Shown here piece by piece: positions 34,182 to 45,156 of a stretch of DNA of 64,000 nt. The position numbers and the translations under genes were made by a program. Where the stretch lies: the NCBI RefSeq assembly GCF_001625305.1, contig NW_017804276.1:176401-240400 (forward strand), in the 5' to 3' direction. The stretch comes from Branchiostoma belcheri. Its lineage: Eukaryota; Chordata; Leptocardii; Amphioxiformes; Branchiostomatidae. The notes under the pieces are model-generated. The model was not told the origin of the DNA, made no database searches, and saw only the letters and a program-made list of their open reading frames with translations. Positions within the stretch are counted from its first letter, which is position 1. Every line of letters starts with the position of its first letter.

Positions 34182-35294
34182 GTTGTTTATTGCAAATTCC
34201 TGCCCGAGGGCTAATTGCATACATTGACAAGAAAATGTGGTGATACATGTATAAGACTATTTGCTGACAGGAACTTCTACATGTACGATATACTTATCGG
34301 ACCTACTATCTCTACTTAAATCTAATAACGTTGGTATACATACAGGATAAAAAAGTAAATATGCAATATGTGAACAGGTAATAGGAACAATGTAACTGCT
34401 ATTCTAATCTATTCTATCTTATTCAACTATTCTTGTCATGCTATTAGGGGGTTTGACTTCTTCTCAGGAGGCAGTGAGAGATGAATTGTCCGACTCTTTG
34501 AAAAATAAATGGGTTGGTGGACTTTAGCAATAATATAGTCTTTTGTTGTTGGTTGAGATATGAAAAACTTGGGGAAATATTGGCGACATCTTTGAATAAC
34601 TTTTTTCTTTCAAAATCGTAATGAGGACACTGACAGATAAAATGCATTTCATCTTCCACTGCTCCCTCTGTACAGTATTTACAGAATCTTTCGTTTACAG
34701 GCAGTTTCTTATATCTTCCTCTCTCTATCTCTAATGTGTGAGCGCTTAGTCTCATTTTACATAGAGATGATCTTAGCTCAAAATCAGGGTGATGCAGATA
34801 GGTTTCCATATTATGTATAGTCAGATTTTAGTTTTCTATACAATCTTAATTTGCCGCTATTGATAGATAAATTGTGGAGGAAGGTTTGAATATACATGTC
34901 TGTTAGTCTTTCTCTCAACGATATACAAACAAATCTATTGTTTACATGTAGATTGCTATTTTGCCAAATGAACGAGTTACCGCTATTGTCGAGTATCTCT
35001 TTCACGTGGCATAACCAGTTTTTCTTGTTGCCGTTTAACATATCATGTTGTTGAGACAATAGAGCATCCACTTGTAGAGGATGTGTGCAGAAATCTAGTT
35101 GTCTTAGCCGTAACCAGTACTTAACAACCCTGACTGAAACATCAATATCTAGGGGAAATCTGCCGAGTTCAGCTTTACATGCAATGTTGCTGGCGTTTCT
35201 GTGAATACCGAGAATGTTTTTACAGAATCGGTTATGTATGACTTCAATTGGACTAGTATCGTTTAAGTATTCTTTGCCCCAGATTTCGCAGCCA
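34182..35294 (-). mobile_element. 5'-truncated LINE insertion with 14-bp target duplication
   Basis: Flanked by identical 14-bp repeats TATTTTTTAGTGAA (34,168-34,181 and 35,295-35,308). On the minus strand, two frames (35,071-34,811 and 34,809-34,444) make one C-terminal region broken by a +1 shift near 34,810. The first has QHDMLNGNKKNWLCHVKEIL and LRERLTDMYIQTF; the second has RLSAHTLEIERGRY and the zinc knuckle CKYCTEGAVEDEMHFICQC. The 3' UTR ends at the complement of GTTTATTGCAAATTCC. The longest LINE copy in the window. Confidence 0.9.
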
Positions 35295-35308
35295 TATTTT
35301 TTAGTGAA

Positions 35309-35530
35309 TGCATTAGGAACTGTTGAGGGGATTTCAAACTTCCGGGAATTATTTTTGTTTTCGTGAGTTCACAGACCTCCGGGAAGTGCTTTAATTTTTT
35401 TTAGTGAATGCATTAGGAACTGTTGAGGGGATTTCAAACTTCCGGGAATTATTTTTGTTTTCGTGAGTTCACGGACCTCCGGGAAGTGTTTATTTTTTTA
35501 TTTTTTCGTGAATGCATTAGAATTGTGGAG
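35309..35530 (+). repeat. Minisatellite with ~100-bp unit, right part
   Basis: At least two full units and one partial unit, each with ATGCATTAGGAACTGTTGAG, CTTCCGGGAATTATTTTTGT and GACCTCCGGGAAGTG. Confidence 0.85.
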
Positions 35531-35587
35531 GGGAGTGTATGATGTTATTCAATCGGGTATTACGTACATATATACCACTTCCTGAAT

Positions 35588-35875
35588 TCCCCCATGTACC
35601 GACCACTTACTCCCCACTCCGAGCGTGCTGGATCACCTTCAGGCTTGACCTTCCTAGCAATCACCTGTCAAAATCACTTCCCACCCACCATCTACTAGAT
35701 TCTCCACTAGCTCACACAACTTCACCGTCAAAATTGTTCAAAATCATTTTACAGTGACAGTTTCTTTCCCCGTACGGCCAAGCTTTGGAATTCCCTCCCT
35801 GACAAGTGTTTCCCACCAACCTAAAATCTACAGGCTTTCAAATCAAACGTTCACCGCCATCTCTTCACATAGACA
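35588..35875 (+). mobile_element. LINE reverse-transcriptase C-terminal fragment, broken
   Basis: One frame near 35,750-35,820 reads SDSFFPRTAKLWNSLPDKCF, the typical C-terminal SFFPRT-LWNSLP motif of many LINEs, then a stop and, in the same frame, NLQAFKSNVHRHLFT. The upstream part is frame-disrupted. The segment from 35,630 (TTCAGGCTTGACCTTCC) resembles 43,905-43,960. Confidence 0.65.
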
Positions 35876-36150
35876 TGTTTATGTTTACCCAAGGAAAACA
35901 TATTGTTTTTACACAATTTCTTCCTCTTCTTCTCCAAACAGTGACCTATGACCTGGCCAATGACATGATTTGTTTACGTCCGTCACCATAGTGACTGGTG
36001 TTAGGTTACATAATGCTGCAATTTCATGGTCTGCTCTGTTCTGCTCCTGTCACTATAAACTAGTAGTACATGTATGTGAATGTGTGTGAGTAAGAATTAA
36101 CAGAGCAGACCATGTCCGAAGGTAAACATTATATGCATTTGCTTTTCAAA
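35875..36150 (-). mobile_element. Foldback repeat family E
   Basis: Reverse copy of 10,968: GTTTACCCAAGGAAAACATA, TGACCTATGACCTGGCCAAT, CACCATAGTGACTGGTG, and the internal CATGGTCTGCTCTG / CAGAGCAGACCATG pair. Confidence 0.65.
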
Positions 36151-36524
36151 TGTTTCTTCTCTAGTTCTCTCATATTTCTAGTTCAATGCCGAGAAGTGGT
36201 CGTATATGCCTAGCATTGAACTACTCCGTTAAAAAAACCATATGCAACCGAAGCCATTAGGACATAAAGAGAATGGGCAAGTGGCGATGAAAATTGAATA
36301 TAAATCCCACGTCTTTAAGTTCGGCGCTGGTTCCTCCTGAGGGAGACATGATGTAGGCTCCTCCGTCTGCTCGGTAAGACATGATTCATGTCCGAGTTTA
36401 TACCGTACTTAGGATTCCTGCGGCCTGGGAACGGGTTTGCCGAGTGGGCTATTTTCGCACTGCTCATTCTGCTGATTTGATGTCGATTGCACACCTACGT
36501 TTTCAACATTGGCGGTTGCTAAGA

Positions 36525-37031
36525 TGCTAAGAGACCAGAAATATACCGTGTTGGCGTTATATGAGACCATTTAGGCCACATCGACTTCATTTTATGGATG
36601 ACATCCGCGCGCATTGATTTTCGACTGTTCTAAAAAAAAGATCACGTCCTCCGAGGCTCTGGCCTGGGTAGTCCATGATGATTAGCGACAATACGGAGGT
36701 GGTAACTCTGGTGGATGGCACCCAGGTTACAAAAGCTCCACGACTCAAGAACTCAGTACATACGTACAGTGCCGATTCATAAATTCCGCAAAAAGCCAGC
36801 GTGTGCCGGCTTGTCGTAATCGTCGCTATGTACTGCCGCTAATTCACATTACCAGCTTTGTATTCCTGTGGTTTAGTAGCATTTTTATTTTTGGCCGGAT
36901 TTTTTTTATTCGCCCGCGCGCACTAGTTTGGGGGTCTTCAGAGGATGTCATCCATAAAATTAATACAGAGTGGCCTAAGATGCTAAGCGACCTGAAACAT
37001 ACCGTGTTGGCGTTCTATGAGACCATTTAGT
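36525..37031. mobile_element. GGCC-type MITE variant between two copies of a ~55-bp repeat
   Basis: The MITE runs 36,574-36,975 (GGCCACATCGACTTCATTTT to AATACAGAGTGGCC), with TTA on the left and TAA on the right. It is preceded and followed by near-identical sequence: AAGATGCTAAG(A/C)GACC and ATACCGTGTTGGCGTT(A/C)TA through GAGACCATTTA. Interior differs from the standard family. Confidence 0.7.
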
Positions 37032-37192
37032 TGAGTTTGCTCGTGTCGCTATGATTATATCATGAATATTGCCAACACTTGCGGTTGAAAAGGCGCCAGG
37101 CGACTTGGGACAAGAATGTGCAAATCTATCATCTTTAGACGGAGCAAACTGCTGGGAGTAATGAAATATCCGACATGCAGCAACAATCCTTA

Positions 37193-37775
37193 ATTACCTC
37201 CATGAAAAATGGAGGTATTGTTTTTGGCGCGTGTGTCTGTGTGTGTGTGTGTGTGTGTGTCTGTCTGTGTGTTTGGGCGGGGGGGGGTGTTTGTATTTCC
37301 GCACATTTGTAGTCAGCATAACTTCATAACGCCTTTATGGATTATGATGATATTTGGTATGTTGGTAAGTATTAGGAAGACAAAGGTCAAGGTCAAATAT
37401 GGGCCTCCTGGTGGATGACCTTGGTACTGCAGCAGAACTTCCGGTTTTTGTATCTTTTGTCCTGAACATGCTATGGTCTTGATGTTTTAGTGACAGATAG
37501 CTTTTCCTGTAAGGAATAAGTGGTGTGAGTTTGGTCCCCCTAGCAGCTTGTTCTGGAACTGCAGGGTACTTTCTGGCGAAATGTTTAAAAGCCAATAAAG
37601 TCCTCATTTGCATAATTTGCATTTAATTATGTACATCTCTCATAGCAACCTACACACCAAACATGATGAAAATATGTTGTTCCTATCTGGAGTTATTGGC
37701 TTTTAAACATTTAATTTACATTTACATATCAAGCCCATATTTCATGGAGGTATGAGATCTCGGAACTCTTGTTCC
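37193..37775 (+). mobile_element. Interspersed repeat family D
   Basis: Starts with a hairpin TACCTCCATGAAAAATGGAG, then GTTTTTGGCGCGTGTGTCTG and a short (GT)n, GCATAACTTCATAACGCC, GATATTTGGTATGTTGG, and ends GAGGTATGAGATCTCGGAAC. The 44,560-45,156 copy has the same ends reversed. Confidence 0.65.
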
Positions 37776-38184
37776 AGTTGTTGTTTTCTTGCGGCAGAGG
37801 CGATGACAATCTTTCAAACCTCTTTTCGTGCGGTGGCGCGAGGCACTTTGCACACTTACGTTCATGCCACAACTGATGAGAGGTGATTTTTCCAGTTCCT
37901 GATGCTAGGTTGTTTAGGTATGAATGATAGCTTCAATCCACACTGTGTCATTTCCGATGCAATATTCTTCCTACGATGGAAGAGGAGGTGAAGAAAAATA
38001 AGATAGAGCAATGGCTTGTTTTCGCAGGTACAGTACGGTTCCAATCTTGGTAAATTTCAGAATACTAAAACTCTTGGGTTAGATGACTGTGGATATAGCC
38101 ACCCCGATGTCATGTGCAGATAGAATCAGTTGGAAGGGCCTCTACCTAAAACCGGCCTTACACAGCAGAGAAATACAAATCTTG
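37776..38184. other. Unassigned sequence
   Basis: No recognised repeat or coding region. Confidence 0.35.
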
Positions 38185-38645
38185 TGCCAAAAATGTACAT
38201 TTTTGTCTGAAAATAGCCAAAAAGCCATATTTTCCACAATCGTAAAGTAGTGCATGTCAAAATTGCATTCTTTGGACATGTGTCCAAGGTATCCACAGAC
38301 CGAATTTCAGGTCAATCGGATTTAACATTAGGGCACAGGCGCCAAAAATGTACATTTTTTGTCCGAAAATAGCCAAAAAGCCCTTTTTTTCACAATTTTT
38401 AAGTGATGTATGTCGAAAGAGGTTTTGAATGAGGTTTTTTCGACATATGTCCAAGGTATCCCCATACCAAATGTCAAGTCATTTGGTTTTATTACCAGGG
38501 CTCCAGATCCCAAAATGTATATTTTTTTGCCTGAAAATGGCAAAAAAAAACAAATAAATCATTTTTCTAAAAAAGGAAAAAAAAAGCCTGGGGGTATTTG
38601 GCTACTCTACCTTCATGCCAAATTTCATGTCATTTGGCCCAAAAA
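38185..38645. repeat. ~150-170-bp tandem repeat, three units
   Basis: Units begin near 38,191, 38,342 and 38,511 with CAAAAATGTACATTTTT-type sequence, then GAAAATAGCCAAAAAG, a T-rich part, and CATGTGTCCAAGGTATCC. Divergence is moderate. Confidence 0.75.
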
Positions 38646-38789
38646 TGAAGAAAGTGAATCCATTTAACGAAATGGCAGGAGAAGAAGGATGAGAAGAAAC
38701 ATGAAGAAAAATGACTACATACTAGTAGTGGTGTAGCCATAAAAAAATATAGCAAAAAGAAAAAGCAATACGCCGATGTTCTCTCAATT

Positions 38790-39044
38790 CACTACACGGA
38801 ATGTTGGATTTATCAATGGCGGTAAATGGCAGTAAAGTCGGGTAATACTTTGTAAACAGTAAACTTAATATTGGTACTAAATAAAGTTTAGTTCCTGCGA
38901 TTTTGGATTTAACACTGGTAGTAAGTGAAATTACCGAAATTACCGAAAATTTATTACTATTGTAAAGTTAACTGTTTGCGAAGTAAACGTTACTCGACTT
39001 TACTGGCACTCACCACCTTTAGTAAATCCAACTTTCAAGCTGTG
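38790..39044. mobile_element. CACTA-ended MITE related to 22,318
   Basis: Left end CACTACACGGAATGTTGGAT followed by TTATCAATGGCGGTAAATGG; right end CTAAATCCAACTTTC-like to CAAGCTGTG. Both ends carry AGTAAAGTCGGGTAA-type subterminal sequence as in the 22,318 element. No clear target duplication. Confidence 0.6.
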
Positions 39045-39209
39045 ATCACTGCTCGATTTTTTTGGATCTGTCGAAGTTTGTAGATTCTCAAGGCCTGGTA
39101 ACGGGGTAGAAATTAGGCGAAAAAATACCCTTGGCTCTGGCTAGTCTGAAATTCGGTGACCTTCTAGCGATTTTAAAACAATTCGGCTCAAGGAGCGCGA
39201 TCGACTTTT

Positions 39210-39432
39210 TTTATTCCAACATTTCATGACTAGACATGGTGACGGCCAATTCAAGTTTTTTCAACTTATTTTATACCGTCACCAACGCAGATAGAGGATA
39301 AATACGGAACAGGACTTAATTGAGGAAAGTTGTGTAAAGTGCCTTTCCCAAAGACACAAGATCGGTGGCATGTCAGGACTCGAACCCGGGACCTCGAGTC
39401 GAGCAGTCTGCGGCTACGCCATACGACACCAC
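39210..39432 (-). mobile_element. SINE type A
   Basis: Minus-strand copy: the 3' end is the complement of ATGTTGGAATAAAA at 39,210; the body holds CAAGTTTTTTCAACTTATTT and GTAAAGTGCCTTTCCC; the B-box complement ACTCGAACCCGGGACC is at about 39,378. Head slightly eroded. Confidence 0.65.
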
Positions 39433-39825
39433 AACGACTTTCATTAAGCTATTTGCAGAATAGAGTGAAAATGTTCACCACTGGAAAGACAAGTCTCAGA
39501 CGGATTTTCACCACAAGACATTACGTATTCAACATGAGACGCACACTTCGTCTACTAATGCAATCTCCCACTACCAGGCCACCCGGGGATCCCGTATAAA
39601 TCCAGCACAAAGGACACCTGTAGCGAAATTGCAATGGGCGACGTGGGTATTTCTGGAGAGTATTAAGTTAAGATCCATTCGAGGAACGTTAAAAACATAA
39701 TCGGTTGCAAACACGCACGGTGAGACGAAACCCTTTAGGTTTAGGACTAAGCTGACGTAGGGACGATACAACTCAGATATCAGCACTAAGGACAGGCTGC
39801 CTCCGCGGCTTTACTGTGGAGATAA

Positions 39826-40235
39826 GGCCACAGCAAGTAATTTTTATGGATGACATCAGCGTGCGCATTAATTTTCGCCTGATTTTGGAAAAAACACAAG
39901 AAATTTTGTTGCCCTCTGACAGTGGTCAACATGCCGAAAATGGGCAAAGATGCCTGTTGCCATGCCGGAAGGTTGATGGCAGATAACTACGAAGAGAGGA
40001 GACAAGAAAAGGCTCTGATTTAATGTTTTGTTTCTTACTTTAATGCAGTGATATGTGATGCTGGCTGTGTATATGTGATGTTCCCACTGAATCAAAACCA
40101 TTTGTACAATGGTTGAGTCAAAATTTTAAAATGTTGGAACCTTGTTTTCTTCGGCCCGCCTTGTTTTTTTCGCCCGCTCGCATTAGATTTGGAGTCTAAG
40201 GAGGATGTCATCCATAAAATTTACTTGCTGTGGCC
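39826..40235. mobile_element. GGCC-type MITE, full length, TAA duplication
   Basis: GGCCACAGCAAGTAATTTTT to TTACTTGCTGTGGCC with TAA at 39,823-39,825 and 40,236-40,238. Interior as in 33,484. Confidence 0.9.
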
Positions 40236-40413
40236 TAAGAATGATTGCTAGCTACTACCCAAGCAGAGGTTTAGGTCTCGGCTTATTTTTGACGTGTATT
40301 TAGTCTTTTTAGGCTTTCTTTATACTGGTATTTTTTACGCCAGCCAAACTGGTGCCCAATGGATATACTGCCCTGCCACTTTGATACAGTCTTGCAAATT
40401 TGATTCTGTCTTA

Positions 40414-40938
40414 AGCGACGGTCACAACCCGCCGTACGTGCTTTTTGTCCGTTCGTTTTTTGGGAGGCTACGTCCGCTACGTTTTTTTTCTGAAAACGTG
40501 GGGAAGGAGTGGCGTCTACGCACGTCACTCGCACGGTTGCACAAAGTGTAAGAGTGTGGTCTGCACGCCACGTCTGGCCGTGAGCGGTTGCGTGCATCGT
40601 ACGTTGCGCAAGTGGTGAGTTGTACGTGCTTACAACGTACGATCTCCGTGCGATTGCAACTTTACGGTAAGGAGGCCGTACTCACACGTGCTTCTTCCGC
40701 ACGACACGTACGGGGCACGCGCGTCGCTCGTACTCGCACGCACGGGTGGTGAATCCGCAGACCGCACGTAGAAAAAGTTTTACATGCACTTAAAGTTCTA
40801 CGGCGTGTCTGCGTGCTCCCAAATCCGAAGGATTCCGTACGGAGGTTGTACTCACCACGCACGGATGCCCTACGTTTGCCCACGTTTTTGCACGTAGACA
40901 GCACGCAGAAGCACGTACGGCGGGTTGTGACCGTCGCT
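40414..40938. mobile_element. 525-bp CpG-rich MITE, copy 2
   Basis: Ends AGCGACGGTCACAACCCGCC and the complement of the same, flanked by TTA at 40,411-40,413 and 40,939-40,941. Exactly the length of copy 1 and in opposite orientation. Interior motifs include TACGTGC, CGTACG and GCACGT many times. Confidence 0.9.
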
Positions 40939-40959
40939 TTAGGCTTGCAGCCCCCAAAG

Positions 40960-41255
40960 GATCTGCTTGGAGATTAATTCGTAGGGTGGAAAGCTAGATG
41001 TTATTAACTATGCAAATTTCCATTACCTTCTTTTTTTTATTTCATTTGTTATATTTATTCGCTTGTTTCATATAAGTCATTAGCTTGCCGTATGATTTTG
41101 AAGCACTTTTACCAATATGTTATTATTGAAATTAAGTTATTTTGTATCTTTGTTTTCTTGTTTGTTACTTAAGTTTATTTTGTAAATGTATGAAAAACGC
41201 CCTTGCGGTGACATATTTTACCCTGGGTAAATAAATAAAAATGAAATAAAAATAA
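40960..41255 (+). mobile_element. LINE-like 3' tail
   Basis: T-rich sequence ending with CGCCCTTGCGGTGACATATT, TTACCCTGGGTAAATAAATA and an A-rich tail. No coding part identified. Confidence 0.4.
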
Positions 41256-41580
41256 TGATATTTTAAAGTGCATCAGGTTGATATTTTAGAAACTGCAACG
41301 TTGATCGTCAATTAGGCGATGATAATGTTGGTCTCGATTTTAATACTTAGTATTAATTTTTTTATCTTTAGATGAATTTGTAAGGTTAGATGGTTGAGGT
41401 AGCTGTCGGGGTGTCTGTGTGTCTGTGCGGTAAGGTTTTATTCAACTGGATGTTCCTGTTATAATTTAATCAACTATATGCTAAAAGCAAGTAAATACTT
41501 ATACTATCATGAAAGTTCATCTGTGTTGGTAGTTACATGTTTAAAGTTAGAACTTTTGGTCCAACACAAAAATTCTCTCA

Positions 41581-41621
41581 CCTAGAACTTTCGACCAGTC
41601 ACTCTGGTCTTCCTCAGTAGA
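41581..41621 (-). ncRNA. Hammerhead ribozyme motif
   Basis: Read on minus: stem I UCUA (41,621-41,618), CTGAGGA (41,617-41,611), stem II GACCAG with CTGGTC, GAAA (41,592-41,589), then G, U, U, C (41,588-41,585): A-U plus a G.U wobble as stem III and UUC as cleavage triplet. Stem I closes with UAGG (41,584-41,581). Confidence 0.6.
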
Positions 41622-41833
41622 CTGACCCAGTGAAGCTTGTCACGTGTCTTTGAAGTGTGACGTCAACACCGGGTCAAAGGTATCTGGTAGACGATGTCGG
41701 CCCCCGTCGCGGTTCAATGAAGGGTGATTGGTCCTGATGTATATGGCTTCCTTCACCCCTCTCAAGAAATAGTCTACCAGATACCTTTGACCTAGTGTTC
41801 GAAGAAGCCACGTGACAAGCTTCACTGGGTCAG

Positions 41834-41874
41834 TCTACTGAGGAAGACCAGAGTGACTGGTTGAAAGCTCTAGG
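41834..41874 (+). ncRNA. Hammerhead ribozyme motif
   Basis: Stem I TCTA (41,834-41,837), CTGAGGA (41,838-41,844), stem II ACCAG with CTGGT, GAAA (41,863-41,866), stem III A-U and G-C, cleavage triplet CUC ending 41,870, stem I TAGG (41,871-41,874). Confidence 0.6.
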
Positions 41875-41981
41875 TGAGAGAACTTTTTTGTGTTGGACCA
41901 AAAGTTTTAACTTTAAACAAGTAAATACTTGACTGTTTAGAAACACTAAACCGCCAAAATCAACGACATTGTCTGTTAATA

Positions 41982-43609
41982 CCCCCGTCACATTGCGCGT
42001 AAATCGATCGGCCGACTAGTTGGCGAGCTCTAAACGACATTTACGGCCGTAGTACGCCCGATGTTCCGTCGAGCATCGCGCGAATTTTCGGGATGGCCGG
42101 CGATTTTTTGGAGTCGGCCGAAGCTCGCTGACACGCGAAACGTGTTCTTAACATCAGCGACTAGTCGCCGGCGATTTTTGTGGTCGCAGAGCTCGTTTCC
42201 AGCTCGCGCGTAGCTCGCCCGTAGCTCGTCCCTGTGCGGCCGAGAGTCGACCGATATTCGGACGTACATCCCACGAGTCTCGGCCGTATTTCGTCTTTGA
42301 AAATCGGGCGACGGTCGCTGACTACGGTCAACCCTCGCGCGAGCTTCGCAAAATATTCGGGCGACCCTCTTCCGTACCTCGCCCGACTTGCGCAAAGTTT
42401 TTAAAATCGTGCGTGCTTCGAGCGAGCTTCGTGCCAGTGTCGGGCGAAGGTTCTACGAGCCTCGGCCGAGCTCCTGTGAAGTTATTATTTATTCAGCACC
42501 TGTGACATTTATTACAGATTGTATTGACAGTATACTGTGCAAAGTTTGCAGGAGCAACGTCCCACTGATTGTTAAAGTTAAGTTTACGACTACGAGAAAG
42601 GCTAAAAATAGACAAAATCGTCCTTTTTGTCCTTATGTTAAATCAACATTCGTTAATAAACAAAACCAGTTTTAAAAGATGACGAGGCTTTAACTATATA
42701 AGGCCAAATGCCTAGATTTTGACCTTAACTGACTAAACGCACATGAAATCCTTTACTCTTGTCCCTTTAGGAGGTGTGTGGCCTTATTTCAGATGATTGT
42801 ATAATAAATTGACGTTTACACTTGTTCATTCTGGAATGAGGTTGACTTTTTTCTTAGGGTGCCCACAAGAACGTCATGTGATAGATATTACTTACTGGCT
42901 GAAGTTTATATTGCATGGGTCTTTTTACCTCTGTCTATACTTTGTTGACATTAAATTGCTAACTTGTTTACCGGAAGATTCATACTATTTTAGACAGAAG
43001 TATACAGGCAACGTTTTAGAACAATATATCTTATTAGCTTTGTTCAGGTACGCGTGTATAAAAATATTTTGATATAATGATAATCATTATGTCTTGTACG
43101 TTTTGGTTGAATGGTCTAGAGATCGTGCGAGCATCGATAGATCGTCGACCGTAACTCGGGCGACGTACGCCCGTGTGTCGAGCGAGCTTCGGCCGACTCC
43201 TGTCTGGTTAAAAAGGTGGTCGTTGTGTTAACCAGACGGTAGTGTAAATTTGTGGCTCTTGTGGTAGTATTTGAGTTGGATCCTTCACAGAATTCCTGTT
43301 TGTATTTCTATTTTATTCTGCCAGTCCGCTCCATTACTTTGCTTAAAAAAATATAACGACAGGTCAAACATAAAAAAATGGCCAAACTATTCATTTTTGG
43401 TGGATACACGGCCTTGCTTCATCTGCGTGCCATATCATAGGGACTTCATTATCATAGATGTATTGCCAAGCGATCGCCCGAGCCTCGCACAATGTGACCG
43501 CGACGATTTTCAAGCCAAAAATACGCGCGATCGTCGGTCGATCTCAAAATCGGCCGATCTTTCGGCGATTGACAAATACGGCCGAAGCTCGTCGACAATG
43601 TGACGGGGG
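41982..43609. mobile_element. 1.63-kb non-autonomous DNA transposon, CCCCCGTCACATTG ends
   Basis: Ends are perfect 14-bp inverted repeats CCCCCGTCACATTG / CAATGTGACGGGGG with TA on each side. The outer ~500 bp (41,982-42,480 and 43,110-43,609) are GC-rich and crowded with CGAGCTTCG, CGGCCGA and TCGGGCGA motifs on both strands; the centre is AT-rich. Open frames of 91-121 codons inside show no transposase signature (no DDE or zinc-finger pattern that I can recognise). Superfamily not assigned. Confidence 0.8.
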
Positions 43610-43730
43610 TATAAGGACAACAAGGAAGGTTACGTAGTTTCTCACTCAAGTTGAAGAAGTGCAACTTGGATTCCAGCTCTGTTCGATAACAATTGTTTAC
43701 AATCTGAAACCTACAATGGACGTAGAATGT

Positions 43731-43826
43731 GATATAGCTAGCTGCCGCCGCGCCGCATGCCTGCGAAGCTGGTGTGTTACGCTGAAGGGCGGTTATACCG
43801 GATATACAGATACAGATACAGATGGA
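43731..43826 (+). mobile_element. LINE 3' end with (ATACAG)n tail
   Basis: TATAGCTAGCTGCCGCCGCG, GAAGCTGGTGTGTTACGC, GGCGGTTATACCGG and an ATACAGATACAGATACAG tail. The same end occurs, reversed, next to reverse-transcriptase code at 51,545 and, partly, at 56,245. Confidence 0.65.
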
Positions 43827-43859
43827 GTGATTGTATGATGTAATTTAATCACTGAATTC

Positions 43860-44232
43860 CTCCACATACCACCCTCTTCCTCTCACTCAGCGCGTGCTTG
43901 GTCTTCTTCAGGCTTGACCTCCCTATCAATCTACAGTCAAAATCACCTCCCACCCACCTTGCAACCAAAGCTATTATGACAAGCATAGACACATACCCAC
44001 AACTCAAACCCACTCAAAATAATACTTCCGTCCCCGCAAGTAATCAGGTAAACGTTTCTTCTAGAATAGGATGGATGCCAATCTACAGTCAAAATCACCT
44101 CCCACCCACCTTGCAACCAAAGCTATTATGACAAGCATAGACACAGACCCACAACTCAAACCCACCCAAAATAATACTTCCGTGCCCGCAAGTAATCAGG
44201 TAAACGTTTCTTCTAGAATAGGATGGATGTCA
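43860..44232. repeat. 152-bp tandem duplication of LINE-like sequence
   Basis: Two units starting CAATCTACAGTCAAAATC at 43,927 and 44,079, each ending TTCTAGAATAGGATGGATG. The lead-in from 43,890 resembles 35,620-35,700. Two or three substitutions distinguish the units, so the duplication is recent. Confidence 0.8.
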
Positions 44233-44559
44233 GGCAAGAAAAACTAGGCCGACAGAGTCTTTAAGGAAGTAGATAAGCTTCTTAAAGGAAAGAACTGGGG
44301 CGCAGAGAGTTTTCTTCCAAGAAAACGTTATCTCACAAGAACACACATCCATAATGTTATCTGGTAAGAGCAGCTAACTTATAGAGAATATTATATGCCT
44401 TTGCGTTTATCTGTCTTGCAAGGAATTCAAGAAATCCTTGGAAGAGGTAAGAGGCTTCCATTCGACCCCTTCTCATGCCCTTTTAGTATAACCAATCCGT
44501 TTTGCACGATCAATACAATCAAACAAGGCATATGAGAAACTTATAAAAATATATTTCAC

Positions 44560-45156
44560 GGAGGTATGAGATCTTCGAACTCTTTGACCACGGATATTAT
44601 TCCAAACAGTTGATGGACGTCAGTCCTTTCAAACTCATCTCAGTAGTTAAATTTCTCCATTCTCCCTTCTTTGCTGTCAAAAACAACAAGAATTCTGATA
44701 TCTCATACCTCCATGAAATACATGTATATGAGTTTTTCTAATTGTTTTTACTCAGTACACTACAGTACAGAACGAAATAACACAGGTTTTTTGTTTCAAA
44801 CACACAGTAGCACCTTTGGCCTGTCGACATGGCCATGTAGACTTTTCCCGAGGGAGAACCTCATTAATCAAACCGGGCAGGCGCTGCCTCCACCCCTCAC
44901 ATCTGTTTTCCCTGCCACCCGGCACATCTGTTTTCCCGGAAGTTCTGCTGCAGTACCAAGGTCAGCCACAAGGAGTCCCATATTTGACCTTGACCTTTGG
45001 CTTCCTAAGACTTACCGGCATACCAAATATCATCACAATCCATAAAGGCGCTCTGCAGTTATGCTGACTACAAATGTGCGGAAACACACACACACACACA
45101 TACACAAACACACACAGACGCGCCAAAAACAATACCTCCATTTTTCATGGAGGTAC
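44560..45156 (-). mobile_element. Interspersed repeat family D
   Basis: Reversed copy: ATATCTCATACCTCCATG on the left of the core, CTTCCGGGAAAACAGATG-like and CTGCAGTACCAAGGTCAGCC in the middle, then TTTGGCGCG complement and the hairpin ATACCTCCATTTTTCATGGA ending at 45,156. A second GAGGTATGAGATC end lies at 44,560-44,585. Confidence 0.6.

Larger units (their letters stand above)
41501..41917. mobile_element. Inverted-repeat hammerhead element with 13-bp target duplication
   Basis: Flanked by CAAGTAAATACTT at 41,488-41,500 and 41,918-41,930. Arms at about 41,541-41,650 and 41,800-41,917 are inverted copies: GTTAGAACTTTTGGTCCAAC with its complement, and hammerhead cores in both. The spacer includes GTGTGACGTCAACACCGGGTC. 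Variable-length duplications and doubled hammerhead units are known for Penelope-like elements. Confidence 0.7.

Noticed and set aside
42797..43072. 91-codon frame in the core of the 1.63-kb transposon as a transposase
   Set aside because: Too short, no DDE or zinc-finger pattern, AT-rich core with other equally long frames; left as non-coding.
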